A stretch of 64,000 bases of DNA from a virus, in the IMG/VR virus record IMGVR_UViG_3300046809_000507, positions 1 through 64,000 of that record. One strand, written 5' to 3'. This document shows, in pieces, positions 17,002 through 25,700 of the stretch. Made by a program: the position numbers and the translations under genes. Position 1 is the first letter of the stretch. Each line of letters opens with the position of its first letter. The notes under the pieces are model-generated. The model made no database searches and was not told the DNA's origin. It worked only from the letters and a program-made list of their open reading frames with translations.

Positions 17002-17267
17002 CGAGCATCGACGAACGCTACAAGAACGCCCTGATCGAAGAGCACGCCTCCTACGCGGGAGCCGGTCGCGCCAAGGATGCTGCAGAGGTCGCCAGGGTCC
17101 TGAAGGCGCAGTACGGGCACGACGTCTCGGACACGAGCGACGACCCCGGGGGCGACAAGGCGCCCGAGAAGGCCGACGCCGAAAAAGCGCCGGAGAACAC
17201 GGCGGAGCCGAAGCCTCGCCGCACCGGACGCCCGAAGGCGGCCTCGGACGAGAAGCCCAACGGCTGA
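16998..17267 (+). CDS. small acidic/basic virion-operon protein, 89 aa
   Basis: An N-terminal helical part (about residues 1-40) is followed by a low-complexity Lys/Glu/Pro/Asp tail ending GRPKAASDEKPNG. Similar proteins follow capsid genes in many siphoviruses and are thought to act at the head-tail joint or as decoration. Coupled by overlap to the glycosyltransferase-like gene before and the 35-aa frame after. No family named. Confidence 0.6.
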   Translation: MTSIDERYKNALIEEHASYAGAGRAKDAAEVARVLKAQYGHDVSDTSDDPGGDKAPEKADAEKAPENTAEPKPRRTGRPKAASDEKPNG

Positions 17268-17374
17268 TGGATGCCCAGGTGTTCATCCTGACCGTAGAGG
17301 CGTCGGGCGAGGTCACCCCCGCATCCGACCGCGAGGCTGCCGAGGTCAACGAACCCGAGGAGGCCGAGCGATGA
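17267..17374 (+). CDS. 35-aa coupled small ORF
   Basis: ATG overlaps the previous stop (TGATG) and its own TGA overlaps the next ATG (ATGA), so ribosomes can pass through without a gap. The product is an acidic 35-mer beginning MDAQVFILTVEAS. Precise coupling on both sides supports that it is translated. It may serve mainly to pass ribosomes between neighbours. Confidence 0.5.
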   Translation: MDAQVFILTVEASGEVTPASDREAAEVNEPEEAER

Positions 17375-17778
17375 CCGCAGGACTCGCCCCCGGCCTCGTC
17401 TCCGGCTGGCTCAATACGCAGCGGACCACCGGCAACGGCGGCGCTGCATACTCGGCCGTCGCGGGCACGTTCGTGCAGCTCCACACCGGAGACCCGGGTG
17501 CGGCTGGTACCTCCAATGTGTCCGTTGGTTCCACCACCCGGAACTCCTTCATCTTCTCCAGTTCGTCATCGGGCTCGGCGTTGTCGCTGGGCACTCCACC
17601 GTCGGCATGGACGAACGGCGGCACCAGCGAAACGCTCACCCACATCTCCGTGTGGACAGCGTCGACGGCCGGGACCTTTCTGTTCTCAGTGGCGCTGACG
17701 GCGTCGAAAGCCTGGGCCTCGGGGGACACGTTCACCCAGAACACGCTCGGAATGTCGCTCGGGGTGCAGGCGGCGTAA
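17371..17778 (+). CDS. virion protein, phage gp80-like
   Basis: A 135-residue beta-rich, serine/threonine/glycine-rich protein. The segment FVQLHTGDPGAAGTSN and a closing WASGDTFTQNTLGMSL match the pattern of small actinophage tail-fibre/gp80-like proteins (LHTGDPG signature). These are structural proteins of uncertain location. It starts by ATGA overlap with the 35-aa frame. Confidence 0.65.
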   Translation: MTAGLAPGLVSGWLNTQRTTGNGGAAYSAVAGTFVQLHTGDPGAAGTSNVSVGSTTRNSFIFSSSSSGSALSLGTPPSAWTNGGTSETLTHISVWTASTAGTFLFSVALTASKAWASGDTFTQNTLGMSLGVQAA

Positions 17779-17798
17779 CGCCCTGACGGGGAGGGCTC

Positions 17799-18995
17799 AT
17801 GACGACCTTCACCGACGACTTCAACCGCTCCAACGGCGCCCCCGGAGCCAACTGGGCCGACGGGACCGGCCTCTGGGCCATCGTCTCCAACCAGCTCTCG
17901 TCGGGGGCCGCCGGCGGAACAATCGTCATCCGTGCCGTCACCGCGATGGCCACGAACGACAACTCGGCGCAGGTTACGATCGCCGCCACCGCAGCCGTCA
18001 GCCACGGCATCTGGTGCCGCGGAAATGCCGGTTTCACGCAGGGCTATCTCTGGCGCAACGACGGCGCCTCGTGGACTCTCTTCAGCGTCGTCGGCGGTAG
18101 CTTCACCTCGATCGGCTCCTTCGCCGCAGCAGCCGTCGCGGGCGACGTCATGAAAGTCCAGGCCGTCGGCAGCACCATCAAGGGCTTCGTCAACGGGGTC
18201 CAGCGCGTCTCCGTCACCGACACTGCAGTCGCGACCGGCACCAGCGTCGGCCTCCGCGCCGAATCCACCAACTCGCTCCGCTTCGACGACTTCACCGCGG
18301 CAGACGTCACCAGCGGCGTCACGGGTGACGCCACGCTCTCGGGTGCCGCCTCACTGTCCGCGAGCGGCGTGCGGGCCACCAGCGGCGCCTCCTCGCTGGC
18401 CGCGACAGCAAGTCTGACGGCCGCGGGCCAGCGCGCCGCGGCGGGCGATTCCGTTCTGGCGGCCACAGCCGGACTGACTGCGAGCGGCCAGCGAGCCACT
18501 AGCGGCAACGCGGGCCTGACCGCCACAGCAGGCCTGACGGCCGACGGCGTCCGAGGAACCTCCGGGGGTGTCAGCCTCGGCGTTACCGCAGGGCTGACGG
18601 CGGACGGTGTCCGAGGCGCGGCCGGATCGGCTGCCCTCGCCGTGGCGGCGTCTCTCACGGCGTCGGGAGTGGTGGTCACCAGCGGGACGGGTGACGCGAC
18701 GCTCACCGTCACCGCGACTCTCGCGGCAGCTGGCTCGGTCGGCCGCCGCCTTGACGCATCACTCACGGGCACGGCCGCTCTGGTGGCTGCCGGAGCGATC
18801 GGAACCGCATCCGGCGGCAGCTTGGCCGTCACCGCCAGCCTGCATGCCTCCGGGCAGGTCGCCGGCGCGATCGTCCGTGGCAGTGCGCGGCGAGGAGCAG
18901 GAGTCCAACCAGGGGCCCGCCGTGGAGAACCGGCCGGGCCTCGGGCGCGGCGCGCAGAGCCGGCCGTACCGACAGCGAGGGGAGGAGCCCAGTGA
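17799..18995 (+). CDS. virion surface protein with lectin-like domain and Ala/Gly repeats
   Basis: A 398-residue protein in three parts. Residues 1-170 have the feel of a concanavalin/laminin-G-like beta sandwich (DDFNRSNG opening, GVTVRAEST-like end, LRFDDFTA). Residues 176-358 are about nine degenerate repeats of ~20 residues with the core SLxATAxLTAxGxR. The last 40 residues are Arg/Pro/Gly-rich. The regular Ala/Gly/Thr repeats predict a slender beta structure. It may be a head or neck fibre that touches host carbohydrate. ATG follows GGGGAGGGCTC. Confidence 0.65.
   Translation: MTTFTDDFNRSNGAPGANWADGTGLWAIVSNQLSSGAAGGTIVIRAVTAMATNDNSAQVTIAATAAVSHGIWCRGNAGFTQGYLWRNDGASWTLFSVVGGSFTSIGSFAAAAVAGDVMKVQAVGSTIKGFVNGVQRVSVTDTAVATGTSVGLRAESTNSLRFDDFTAADVTSGVTGDATLSGAASLSASGVRATSGASSLAATASLTAAGQRAAAGDSVLAATAGLTASGQRATSGNAGLTATAGLTADGVRGTSGGVSLGVTAGLTADGVRGAAGSAALAVAASLTASGVVVTSGTGDATLTVTATLAAAGSVGRRLDASLTGTAALVAAGAIGTASGGSLAVTASLHASGQVAGAIVRGSARRGAGVQPGARRGEPAGPRARRAEPAVPTARGGAQ
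18324..18872 (+). repeat. nine degenerate ~60-bp coding repeats
   Basis: Codes for nine tandem units of about 20 residues in the virion surface protein. The unit core is SLxATAxLTAxGxRxxxG, best kept in the first six copies. Divergence rises toward the 3' end, as expected if the array grew by unequal crossing-over of older copies. Confidence 0.75.
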
Positions 18996-19798
18996 TCGAC
19001 CTCGGAGCCGTGTACCAGGTGGCCGTCGACGTCGCCGACGCGTCGGGTACTCCCACGAACCCGTCCTCCGCTGACCTCACGATCATCCTGCCGGACGGGA
19101 CGACGGTCAGCCCGGGTGTTCCGGCGCCGACGACCACGGGGCAGGTGCGCGTCGACTACGTGACGGCTCAGGCTGGCCAGCATGTGTGGCGGCTCGTCAC
19201 CAGCGGTCCGACGACTGCGTATGCGGACGTCTTCGACGTTCAGCCGGCCGCCCCGGACAGCATCGTCTCCCTCGCCGAGGCACGCGCCCACCTCAACATG
19301 GGGCCGACGGAGACGGCGGACGACGACGAGTTGCGCAGTTTCGTCGCTGCGGCGACGCGGGCTGTGGAGCGCGCGCTGGGCCGGAAGGTCGTCCGTAGGA
19401 CGGTGACGGACCGGTTCTTCTTCTCCGGCCCGGAGCAGCAACTGCTGCTCCGGAACGTGCCGGTGCTGTCACTCACGTCCGCGGTCTCGGCCGACGGCGC
19501 CACGACATGGAACGTCGCCGACCTGCGGCCCGATGTCGAGAGCGGCTACGTCACGGTCGTCTCCGGCCCCGCCCTTACCGGCATCGTCGACTTCACGTAC
19601 CAGGTCGGAATGGTCGTCGTCCCGGATGACTACCGCCTCGCCGCGAAGATCATCATTCAGCATCTATGGGAGACGCAGCGCGGCACCATGGGTGTCCAGC
19701 TCGGCGGCGATGACGAGCACTACATGGCGGGCCGCGGCTTCGCGATCCCCCGCCGTGCTCTGGAACTCCTGGATACGCAACTGCCGGGGGTGGCGTGA
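18992..19798 (+). CDS. head-tail connector protein with N-terminal beta domain
   Basis: A 268-residue protein. The N-terminal ~90 residues are a beta-rich, Ig-like segment (GAVYQVAVDVADASGTP ... HVWRLVTSG). From residue 90 it matches HK97 gp6-type connectors: SLAEARAHLNMGP followed by DELRSFVAAATRAVERALGR and a C-terminal DYRLAAKIIIQHLWE helix. Twelve or thirteen copies would close the portal. GTG at 18992 follows AGGGGAGGAG and overlaps the previous stop. Confidence 0.8.
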   Translation: MIDLGAVYQVAVDVADASGTPTNPSSADLTIILPDGTTVSPGVPAPTTTGQVRVDYVTAQAGQHVWRLVTSGPTTAYADVFDVQPAAPDSIVSLAEARAHLNMGPTETADDDELRSFVAAATRAVERALGRKVVRRTVTDRFFFSGPEQQLLLRNVPVLSLTSAVSADGATTWNVADLRPDVESGYVTVVSGPALTGIVDFTYQVGMVVVPDDYRLAAKIIIQHLWETQRGTMGVQLGGDDEHYMAGRGFAIPRRALELLDTQLPGVA

Positions 19799-20256
19799 TG
19801 GCGTGGACCTCGAAACTCCCGGTCGCGATGGACGCCCTGGTGGCCGCGCTTACGGACTGGCCCGGACTGTCCGGCGTGACAGTGCGGGACGGTCCGTCGA
19901 CGTCACAGGCGACTCTGCAGGAGATCGTGTCGGTCGGCTACACCGGCGAGGACGGGACAGACGCCGAGTCCACCCTGCTGACCGAAGGCATGGGCGGCTC
20001 GATCGACCGCGAGCAGTTCACCATCCGTTGCGCCACGGCGGTCCTGATCGGCGGGGACGGTGTTTCCGGCGCCCGGCGGCGCGCCTATGAGCTGCTCACC
20101 GAGGCCGGTGCAGCTATCGCAGCGAACCGGCAGCTCGGCGGCAGCGTCATGCGGGCCATGATCTCGTCACACAGTCTGGCGATGGATCAGACGCCCAAGG
20201 GCGCGCAGGCGGTCGTGATGTTCGAGGTGTCCTGCGACGCCTACAGCGGAGGCTGA
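19798..20256 (+). CDS. head-tail joining / tail terminator-like protein
   Basis: A 152-residue alpha/beta protein starting MAWTSKLPVAMDALVAAL, placed where siphoviruses encode the head closure or tail terminator protein, directly after the connector. The C-terminal strand pattern (AQAVVMFEVSCDAYSGG) fits a ring-forming terminator. ATG at 19798 overlaps the connector stop. The 3' end overlaps a leftward membrane gene by 16 bases. Confidence 0.65.
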   Translation: MAWTSKLPVAMDALVAALTDWPGLSGVTVRDGPSTSQATLQEIVSVGYTGEDGTDAESTLLTEGMGGSIDREQFTIRCATAVLIGGDGVSGARRRAYELLTEAGAAIAANRQLGGSVMRAMISSHSLAMDQTPKGAQAVVMFEVSCDAYSGG

Positions 20257-20480
20257 CCCGGCGCATTCTCGGGGCGCCGCTTGTAGGCGTTGGCGACGCC
20301 GACGATGGCCCACAGCGCCTGGAACCCGAACAGAGCGTGGAACCAGCTCGGGGCGCCGGAAAGCGTGCCCCAGACGGTGAACGCGATGACCGTCATCCCG
20401 CCACTGAAGATCAGCAGCCATGCCCACGCCTTGCCGACCCCAGCAGGTTCCGCCTGGTCCTTGGTGTCGTCGATATCCAC
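20241..20480 (-). CDS. leftward two-pass membrane protein inside the virion operon
   Basis: A 79-residue protein with membrane segments at about 18-40 and 47-67 and a proline-rich cytosolic tail. The GTG at 20480 is chosen because AGGGGGAC lies just upstream on this strand. It is the only gene on the opposite strand between the terminase and lysis genes, so it must have its own promoter. That is the usual sign of a moron, a gene expressed from the prophage. Superinfection exclusion is a common role for such membrane proteins, but this one is not recognised. Confidence 0.65.
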   Translation of the reverse strand: MDIDDTKDQAEPAGVGKAWAWLLIFSGGMTVIAFTVWGTLSGAPSWFHALFGFQALWAIVGVANAYKRRPENAPGQPPL

Positions 20481-20560
20481 GATCGTCCCCCTGTGCGCTC
20501 TAGGCGCGGATCGTCCCATTCCCCGCTAGCCGGGTCAACGAAATCGACAAGGAGAAGCGG

Positions 20561-20899
20561 ATGACCGCGCTCGTCACGCAAGTCGTGCCCAACGTCGGGC
20601 TCGACATTGCCACTCTGCCCGTCGCCGCCACGAACGGCGACACCGCCGCGTGTGGCAGCGGCACCTTCCTCTACGTCAAGAACGGCAACGCCGCAGCCTG
20701 CACGGTCACCCTGACCACGCCGGGGCAGGTCGACGGCCGACTCGCCATCGCCGACAGCACGTTCATCGTCGCCGCAACCACCGGGATCGGGGTCATCCCG
20801 CTCCCCGCCAGCCTGTACGCCGACCCGACGACCGGGCTGGCCACCATCACCTACTCGGTCACCTCCACCGTGACGGTCGCGGTGGTGAGGGTCCCGTGA
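20561..20899 (+). CDS. small beta-rich virion protein, 112 aa
   Basis: Nearly all beta strand and turn by composition (Thr, Val, Ala, Gly), beginning MTALVTQVVPNVGLDIA. Similar short beta proteins in siphoviruses are capsid decoration or tail-end proteins. ATG follows AAGGAGAAG. Coupled by overlap to the next gene. Family not named. Confidence 0.65.
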   Translation: MTALVTQVVPNVGLDIATLPVAATNGDTAACGSGTFLYVKNGNAAACTVTLTTPGQVDGRLAIADSTFIVAATTGIGVIPLPASLYADPTTGLATITYSVTSTVTVAVVRVP

Positions 20900-21189
20900 G
20901 CGACGTGATCGTCATGCGGCACCCGACGCTGCCGGACCGCCAGGAGATCGAAGTCCCCCGCGACGCCATGCCGCACTACACGTCGGCGGGCTGGCAGCTC
21001 GTACCGCAGAAGGAGCTCGACGAGCGAGCGGCCCTGAAGGCGCAGGCCGAAGCCGAGGCTGCCGCTGCGGCGTCGGGCGAGGTCACGGAAACCGCAGACG
21101 AGCCGGAGCAGTCGGAGCCGGCGGAACCCACAGAGAAGCCGGCGCGGTCGCGCGTCAAGGCGTCCGAGAAGAAGACCGAGGAGAGCTGA
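20896..21189 (+). CDS. virion-operon protein with charged low-complexity tail, 97 aa
   Basis: Residues 1-45 contain a beta segment and GWQLVPQKELDE, a motif seen in small head-tail proteins of actinophages. The rest is a Glu/Ala/Lys-rich tail ending KKTEES. GTG at 20896 overlaps the previous stop (GTGA). It resembles the 89-aa gene at 16998 in design, possibly a paralogous adaptor. Confidence 0.6.
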   Translation: MSDVIVMRHPTLPDRQEIEVPRDAMPHYTSAGWQLVPQKELDERAALKAQAEAEAAAAASGEVTETADEPEQSEPAEPTEKPARSRVKASEKKTEES

Positions 21190-21190
21190 C

Positions 21191-21670
21191 ATGGTCGCCA
21201 CGCCGATCGCCGCCACTTCCCGCTACATCCCGCCGGGCACGACCCGCTACTACTGGGTTGCGACCATCGCGAACAAGAACAGTCCGACACGTTCCGAGCT
21301 GAACGCCGGGTCCGACCTCACGGCGGAGATCGCCGCCGTGTCCGGGTTCGCGACCAACTCGGACCAGCAGGACACCCCGGACCTCGGCTCCCGGTTCGTG
21401 TCGAAGATCCCGGGGCGCATCACGGCGGACGACTCCAGCATCACGCTGTACCTGTCGTCGACGTCGTCGGACGTGCGGACGCTGCTCCCGCGCGACACGG
21501 CGGGCTTCGTCTGCATCTTCCCCGAGGGTGACACGGCGGGCCTGAAGTACGACGTCTTCCCCGTCAAGGTCACCGGGCAGCCGAAGGCCAGGGACGTCGA
21601 GAACCCGGCGCAGATCACCATCCAGTTCTCGGTGACCAGCATCCCGGTCGAGAACATCACGGTGCCGTAA
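21191..21670 (+). CDS. major tail tube protein
   Basis: A 159-residue beta-rich protein with tail-tube landmarks: RYYWVATIANKNSPTRSEL, GFATNSDQQDTPDLGSRF and a C-terminal AQITIQFSVTSIPVENI strand. Proteins of this type in Streptomyces siphoviruses stack in rings to form the tail tube. The location, a few genes before the frameshifted chaperones and tape measure, fits well. The stop overlaps the next ATG. Confidence 0.78.
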   Translation: MVATPIAATSRYIPPGTTRYYWVATIANKNSPTRSELNAGSDLTAEIAAVSGFATNSDQQDTPDLGSRFVSKIPGRITADDSSITLYLSSTSSDVRTLLPRDTAGFVCIFPEGDTAGLKYDVFPVKVTGQPKARDVENPAQITIQFSVTSIPVENITVP

Positions 21671-22149
21671 TGCGTGGCGAGTGGGGGTTGCGTCACGGGA
21701 ACGACCTGCGGCGCATCTCCCGCGAGCTGCGCGGCATCGACAACAAGGAGATCAAGAAGCGGTTCACCAAGGAACTCCGGGCAGCCGCCAAGCCGCTCGT
21801 CCCCGTGGTCCGCAACTCGATCCGGTCCATCCCGTCGAGCCGCGCCTACAGCCCGACCGGGCTGCGAGGGAACCTGGCCCGCGCCACGAAGCTCGAAGTC
21901 CGCACTGTCGGCAAGCAGGCGGGCATCGCGATCCGCGTCGACGGCCGCAAGATGCCCACCCACATGAAGGGTCTCCCGAAGGCCGTGGAGGGCACGAAGC
22001 GTTGGCGGCACCCCGTCTTCGGCCACCGCGAAGTGTGGGTCAACCAGCCGAAACAGCCCTACTTCTTCCACGTCGTGCGACCGCTGGGACCGGCCTCCCG
22101 CAAGGCCGTCAACCGCGTCCTCGACGGCATCTCACGAGACATCCGCTAG
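21670..22149 (+). CDS. minor head-tail / tail completion protein, HK97-gp10-like
   Basis: A 159-residue basic protein with DLRRISRELRGIDNKEIKKR followed by ELRAAAKPLVPVVRNSI, the helical opening of the HK97 gp10/minor capsid completion group, and a closing YFFHVVRPLGPASRKAVNRV. Starts by TAATG overlap with the tail tube gene. The unusual order (after rather than before the tail tube) is seen in some actinophages. Confidence 0.7.
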   Translation: MRGEWGLRHGNDLRRISRELRGIDNKEIKKRFTKELRAAAKPLVPVVRNSIRSIPSSRAYSPTGLRGNLARATKLEVRTVGKQAGIAIRVDGRKMPTHMKGLPKAVEGTKRWRHPVFGHREVWVNQPKQPYFFHVVRPLGPASRKAVNRVLDGISRDIR

Positions 22150-22156
22150 GAGAATC

Positions 22157-22621
22157 ATGGCCCTGTCCCGCGACGGCATCCTCGGAGCCGACGACATTCA
22201 GGTCGAGAAGGTCGACGTCCCCGAGTGGGACGGCACCGTCCTCATCCGCGGCCTGACCGGCGAAGAGCGCGACGCCTACGAGTCCTCGCTCCGCCAGATC
22301 CGCAACGCGGGTACGCCGCAACAGGAACTCGTCATCGTCCAGCTCAACGCCCGCGCCAACCTGCTGGTCAAGTGCCTCGTCGACGAGAGCGGCGAGCGCG
22401 TCTTCACCGACCGCGACGCTCCCGCCCTCGGCGCGAAGAACGGCCGCATCATCGACCGGCTGTACGACGTTGCGACCCGCCTGTCCGGCCTGAGCGACGA
22501 GGCGGCCCAGGAGATCGAGGGAAACTCCGACGGGGCGAGCGAAGGTTCTACTTCCTCCTCGCCCGAGAGCTCGGATGCACCGTCGCCGAGCTCCTACGAC
22601 GTATCAGCTCCCGCGAACTGA
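22157..22621 (+). CDS. tail assembly chaperone, short (G-type) product
   Basis: A 154-residue acidic protein that reads in frame to 22621. The first ~120 residues are the conserved chaperone domain (DDIQVEKVDVPEWDG, LTGEERDAYESSL, FTDRDAPALGAKNGRIIDRLYD). The last 30 are a serine-rich tail made only without frameshift. Like lambda gpG it coats the tape measure during tail assembly. GGAG precedes the ATG. A slippery heptamer at 22519 lets some ribosomes make the longer product. Confidence 0.85.
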   Translation: MALSRDGILGADDIQVEKVDVPEWDGTVLIRGLTGEERDAYESSLRQIRNAGTPQQELVIVQLNARANLLVKCLVDESGERVFTDRDAPALGAKNGRIIDRLYDVATRLSGLSDEAAQEIEGNSDGASEGSTSSSPESSDAPSPSSYDVSAPAN

Positions 22622-22707
22622 CCGAGTGGGAAGCGTTCTACCGCATCGAGGACGAGGAACGCGAAGCCGCCGAGAAAGAGGCTGCTGAGCCCCGCCATCG
22701 CAACTGA
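22157..22707 (+). CDS. tail assembly chaperone, frameshifted (GT-type) product
   Basis: Produced by a -1 shift at 22519-22525: 123 codons of the short chaperone, then 60 codons of the overlapping frame, for about 183 residues. The added part (FYFLLARELGCTVAELLRRI, ELTEWEAFYRIEDEERE) is the T domain found in tail chaperones, which contacts the tail tube protein while the G part holds the tape measure. The overlapping frame has no good start of its own, which supports frameshifting over independent translation. Confidence 0.82.
22519..22525 (+). promoter_or_regulatory. -1 programmed frameshift site GGGAAAC
   Basis: The heptamer G_GGA_AAC has X-XXY-YYZ form and lies exactly in the reading phase of the gene starting at 22157 (codons GGA at 22520, AAC at 22523). 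A -1 slip opens a frame that runs to the stop at 22705-22707. This is the classical location for the G/GT frameshift of siphoviruses. Confidence 0.85.
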
Positions 22708-22742
22708 CCGTGACCGACCACCCGTGAGTGAGGGGAGGCGTC

Positions 22743-25700
22743 ATGGCCAGCTCCAGCATCGTCTACCGGCTCATCGCCCACGATTCGGCGAGTCGCACGT
22801 TCAACTCCGTCGGACGTTCGGCGAGCGGCACGGAACGGACGCTCGCGAAGCTCGGCGCTACCGCTGTGAAGGCGGGGGCGGCGTTGGCTACGGGTCTCGC
22901 CGTGGGCCTGGCCAAGGGCGCCAAGGACGCGATGGCGTTCCAGGCGGAGATGACCCGCATCTCGACGCAGGCCGGCGGCACGGCGAAGGATGTGAAAGTC
23001 CTCAGTGACGCGGTCCTGAAGCTGGGCACGTCCACTCAGCAGGGTCCGCAGCATCTCGCCGAGTCGCTGTACCACCTCAAGTCGGTGGGCATGGACAACG
23101 TGCAGGCGATGAAGGCGCTGAAGCAGAGCGCCGACCTGGCTGCGGTCGGTCACGCCAACTTGGAGGAGACGACCAACGCGCTTGCGGGCGCCTGGCGTAC
23201 CGGCATCAAGGGCGCCACGAGTTTCCATGAGGCCGTGTCGACGGTGAACGCGATCATCGGCGCGGGCAACATGTCGATGGATCAGTTCAACGCGGCTATC
23301 GGCACCGGCATCCTGCCGTCGGCGAAGACGTTCGGTCTGTCGATGAAGCAGGTCGGTGCCGCGCTCGCGCTGATGACGGACGAAGGTATCGACTCCGCGT
23401 CCGCGGCGACGCGGCTGCGCATGTCCTTCAGCCTGCTGGGCGCCCCGTCCGCTGCGGCTGAGAAGCAGTTGAAGAAGATCCACCTGACCGGGCTTCAGAT
23501 GGCCGATGCGATGCGTGGCAAGGACGGCCTGATCGGCGCCCTGACGCTCCTGAAGGACCACCTCGACAAGAGCAGCCTGTCCGCGTCGAAGCAGTCCCAG
23601 CTGCTGTCGCACGCGTTCGGCGGCGGCCGGTCCTCCAGCGGCATCCTGATGATGCTCAACAACCTGGACGTCCTCAAGAAGAAGCAAGACCAGATCAACC
23701 GCAGCACCGGCAAATTCGACGACGCGGTCAAGCAGCAGCGGAAGACCGCCGAAGCCCAATGGCATCTGCTCACCTCGAATCTCGAAGTGATGAGCATCCG
23801 GGTCGGCACGAAAGTCCTGCCGCCCGTCACGAGCTTCGTGCACTTCCTCGCCACCACCGCCATGCCTGCGGCTGCGGGCTTCGGCAAGGTCATGCGCAAC
23901 CTGATCCCGGTCGATGCGATCAAGCGAGGTGTCGGCGAGGCCAAGTCGACGATCGGCGGATTCCTCTCCGGCCTCACGGGCGGCAAGTCGCCGACGAGCA
24001 TGCTCGGCGACTTCATGGACGGCCTCACAGGGGCCGGGTCGAAGAAGGCTCCGAGCGTGCCCACGTCCACGGGTCCGTCGCCGATGCTGACGGTGCCGCA
24101 GGCGCCGCGCCTGCTGGCGAAGCCGCAGAAGGCCACAACGCCGATGCTCAAGGCACCTTCGGTGCCTCGGCTGTTGGCGCGCCCGAAGTCCCTCGCGGCG
24201 CCTGCGCTGTTCAAGCAGCCCTCGTCACCCGGGCTGCTTGCGATGCCCAAGGCGGTCAAGCCGCCCAAGTCTGCTGCCGAGAAGATCGGCGCCCAGATCC
24301 ACGACGCCATCAGTGGCGGCTTCAAAGACATGGACTGGGGCAACCTCGGCAGCGTCCTGGGGAAGGGGCTCGGCGACGCGATCGGCTGGGTCGCAAAGCA
24401 CACCGCCGACTTCACCAAGAAGATCGCCAAAATCCTCGCAGGCATCGACTTTGTGCAGATCGGCAAGAGCTTCGGCGCGTCGGCGATCCCGCTCGCGATC
24501 GGCTTCATCGCCAGCCTGTTCGACCCGCTGTTCTCCCTGGACTTCTGGAAGAAGCACTGGCTCGACACGATCATCGCGGTCTTGTCGGTCATCCCGATCG
24601 GACGTGTCGCCGGAGTCCTCGGCAAGGTCTTCGAACACCTCCCGTTCCTGAAGATGTTCGAGCCGCTTCTCCGCGGCGTCGGCAAGCTCGGCGGCTGGCT
24701 GGAGAAGGCCGCCAGCAAGGCCATGAAGTTCTTCGGTGAAAGCCTGTGGAAGGGAATCGCCAAAGTCTTCCCCGAGGCGACCGCGACTCTGGAGCGCGAG
24801 GCCGGACTTTTCACCACGCGCATCGGCTCGTGGGGCCTGGACCTCATGGCGAAGGGCAAGGGCGCGATCCTCTGGCTCGGCCGGGGCATCCGCGACGGTG
24901 CCGGGTTCGTCATCTCGAAGATCGGAGAGGTCGCCGCCCTGATCGTGAAGCCCTTCGCGAAGGCCGGCGGCTGGCTGATCGGCAAGGGCCGTGTTCTGCT
25001 GACCGGCTTCAAGGACGGCATCGTCACCGGCGCCAAGGGGATCGGTTCCTTCCTGTGGCGCCGGGCGGGCAAACCGGCCGTGGACGCCTTCAAGGGCGCC
25101 GGGTCGTGGCTGCGGTCTAAGGGCAGCAGTCTGGTCTCCGGCTTCAAGTCGGGGTCGGTGTCGGCGGCGAAGGGGATCGCCGGGTTCACGAACCGGTGGG
25201 TCGTCCGGCCTGTTGTCGACACTTTCAAGGGCGCGGGCTCGTGGCTGTGGTCCAAGGGCAGCAGCCTCGTGTCGGGCTTCAAGTCCGGGTCCATCTCGGC
25301 CGCCAAGGGCATCGCAGGCTGGACCAACCGCACCGTCATCAAGCCCGTGACCGGCGCGTTCAAGAGTGCCGCTTCCTGGCTGAAGAGCGCAGGCGGGCAC
25401 CTCCTCTCCGGTCTGAAGGACGGCATTTGGAGCGCGATCAAGGGCATCGGATCGTGGATCAAAAAGAACATGATCGACCCGATCGTGAATTCGGTGAAGC
25501 ACTGGTTCGGGATCAAGAGCCCCTCCCGCGTCTTCATGAGCATCGGCGGTCACCTGGTCGGCGGCCTCATGAAGGGCATGGCCAAGACATCGGGCACGGC
25601 CATCGCGAAGAAGATCTTCGGGGATCTTCCGCACGCCCTCAGTCGGATTGTCCACAAGGGCTTGGTCTCGGTCTCCAAGCTCCCCGGCAAGGCTCTCAAG

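Noticed and set aside
23495-25543. Leftward 682-residue open frame over the tape measure gene
   Set aside because: No start site or domain; the tape measure frame is clearly the coding one.
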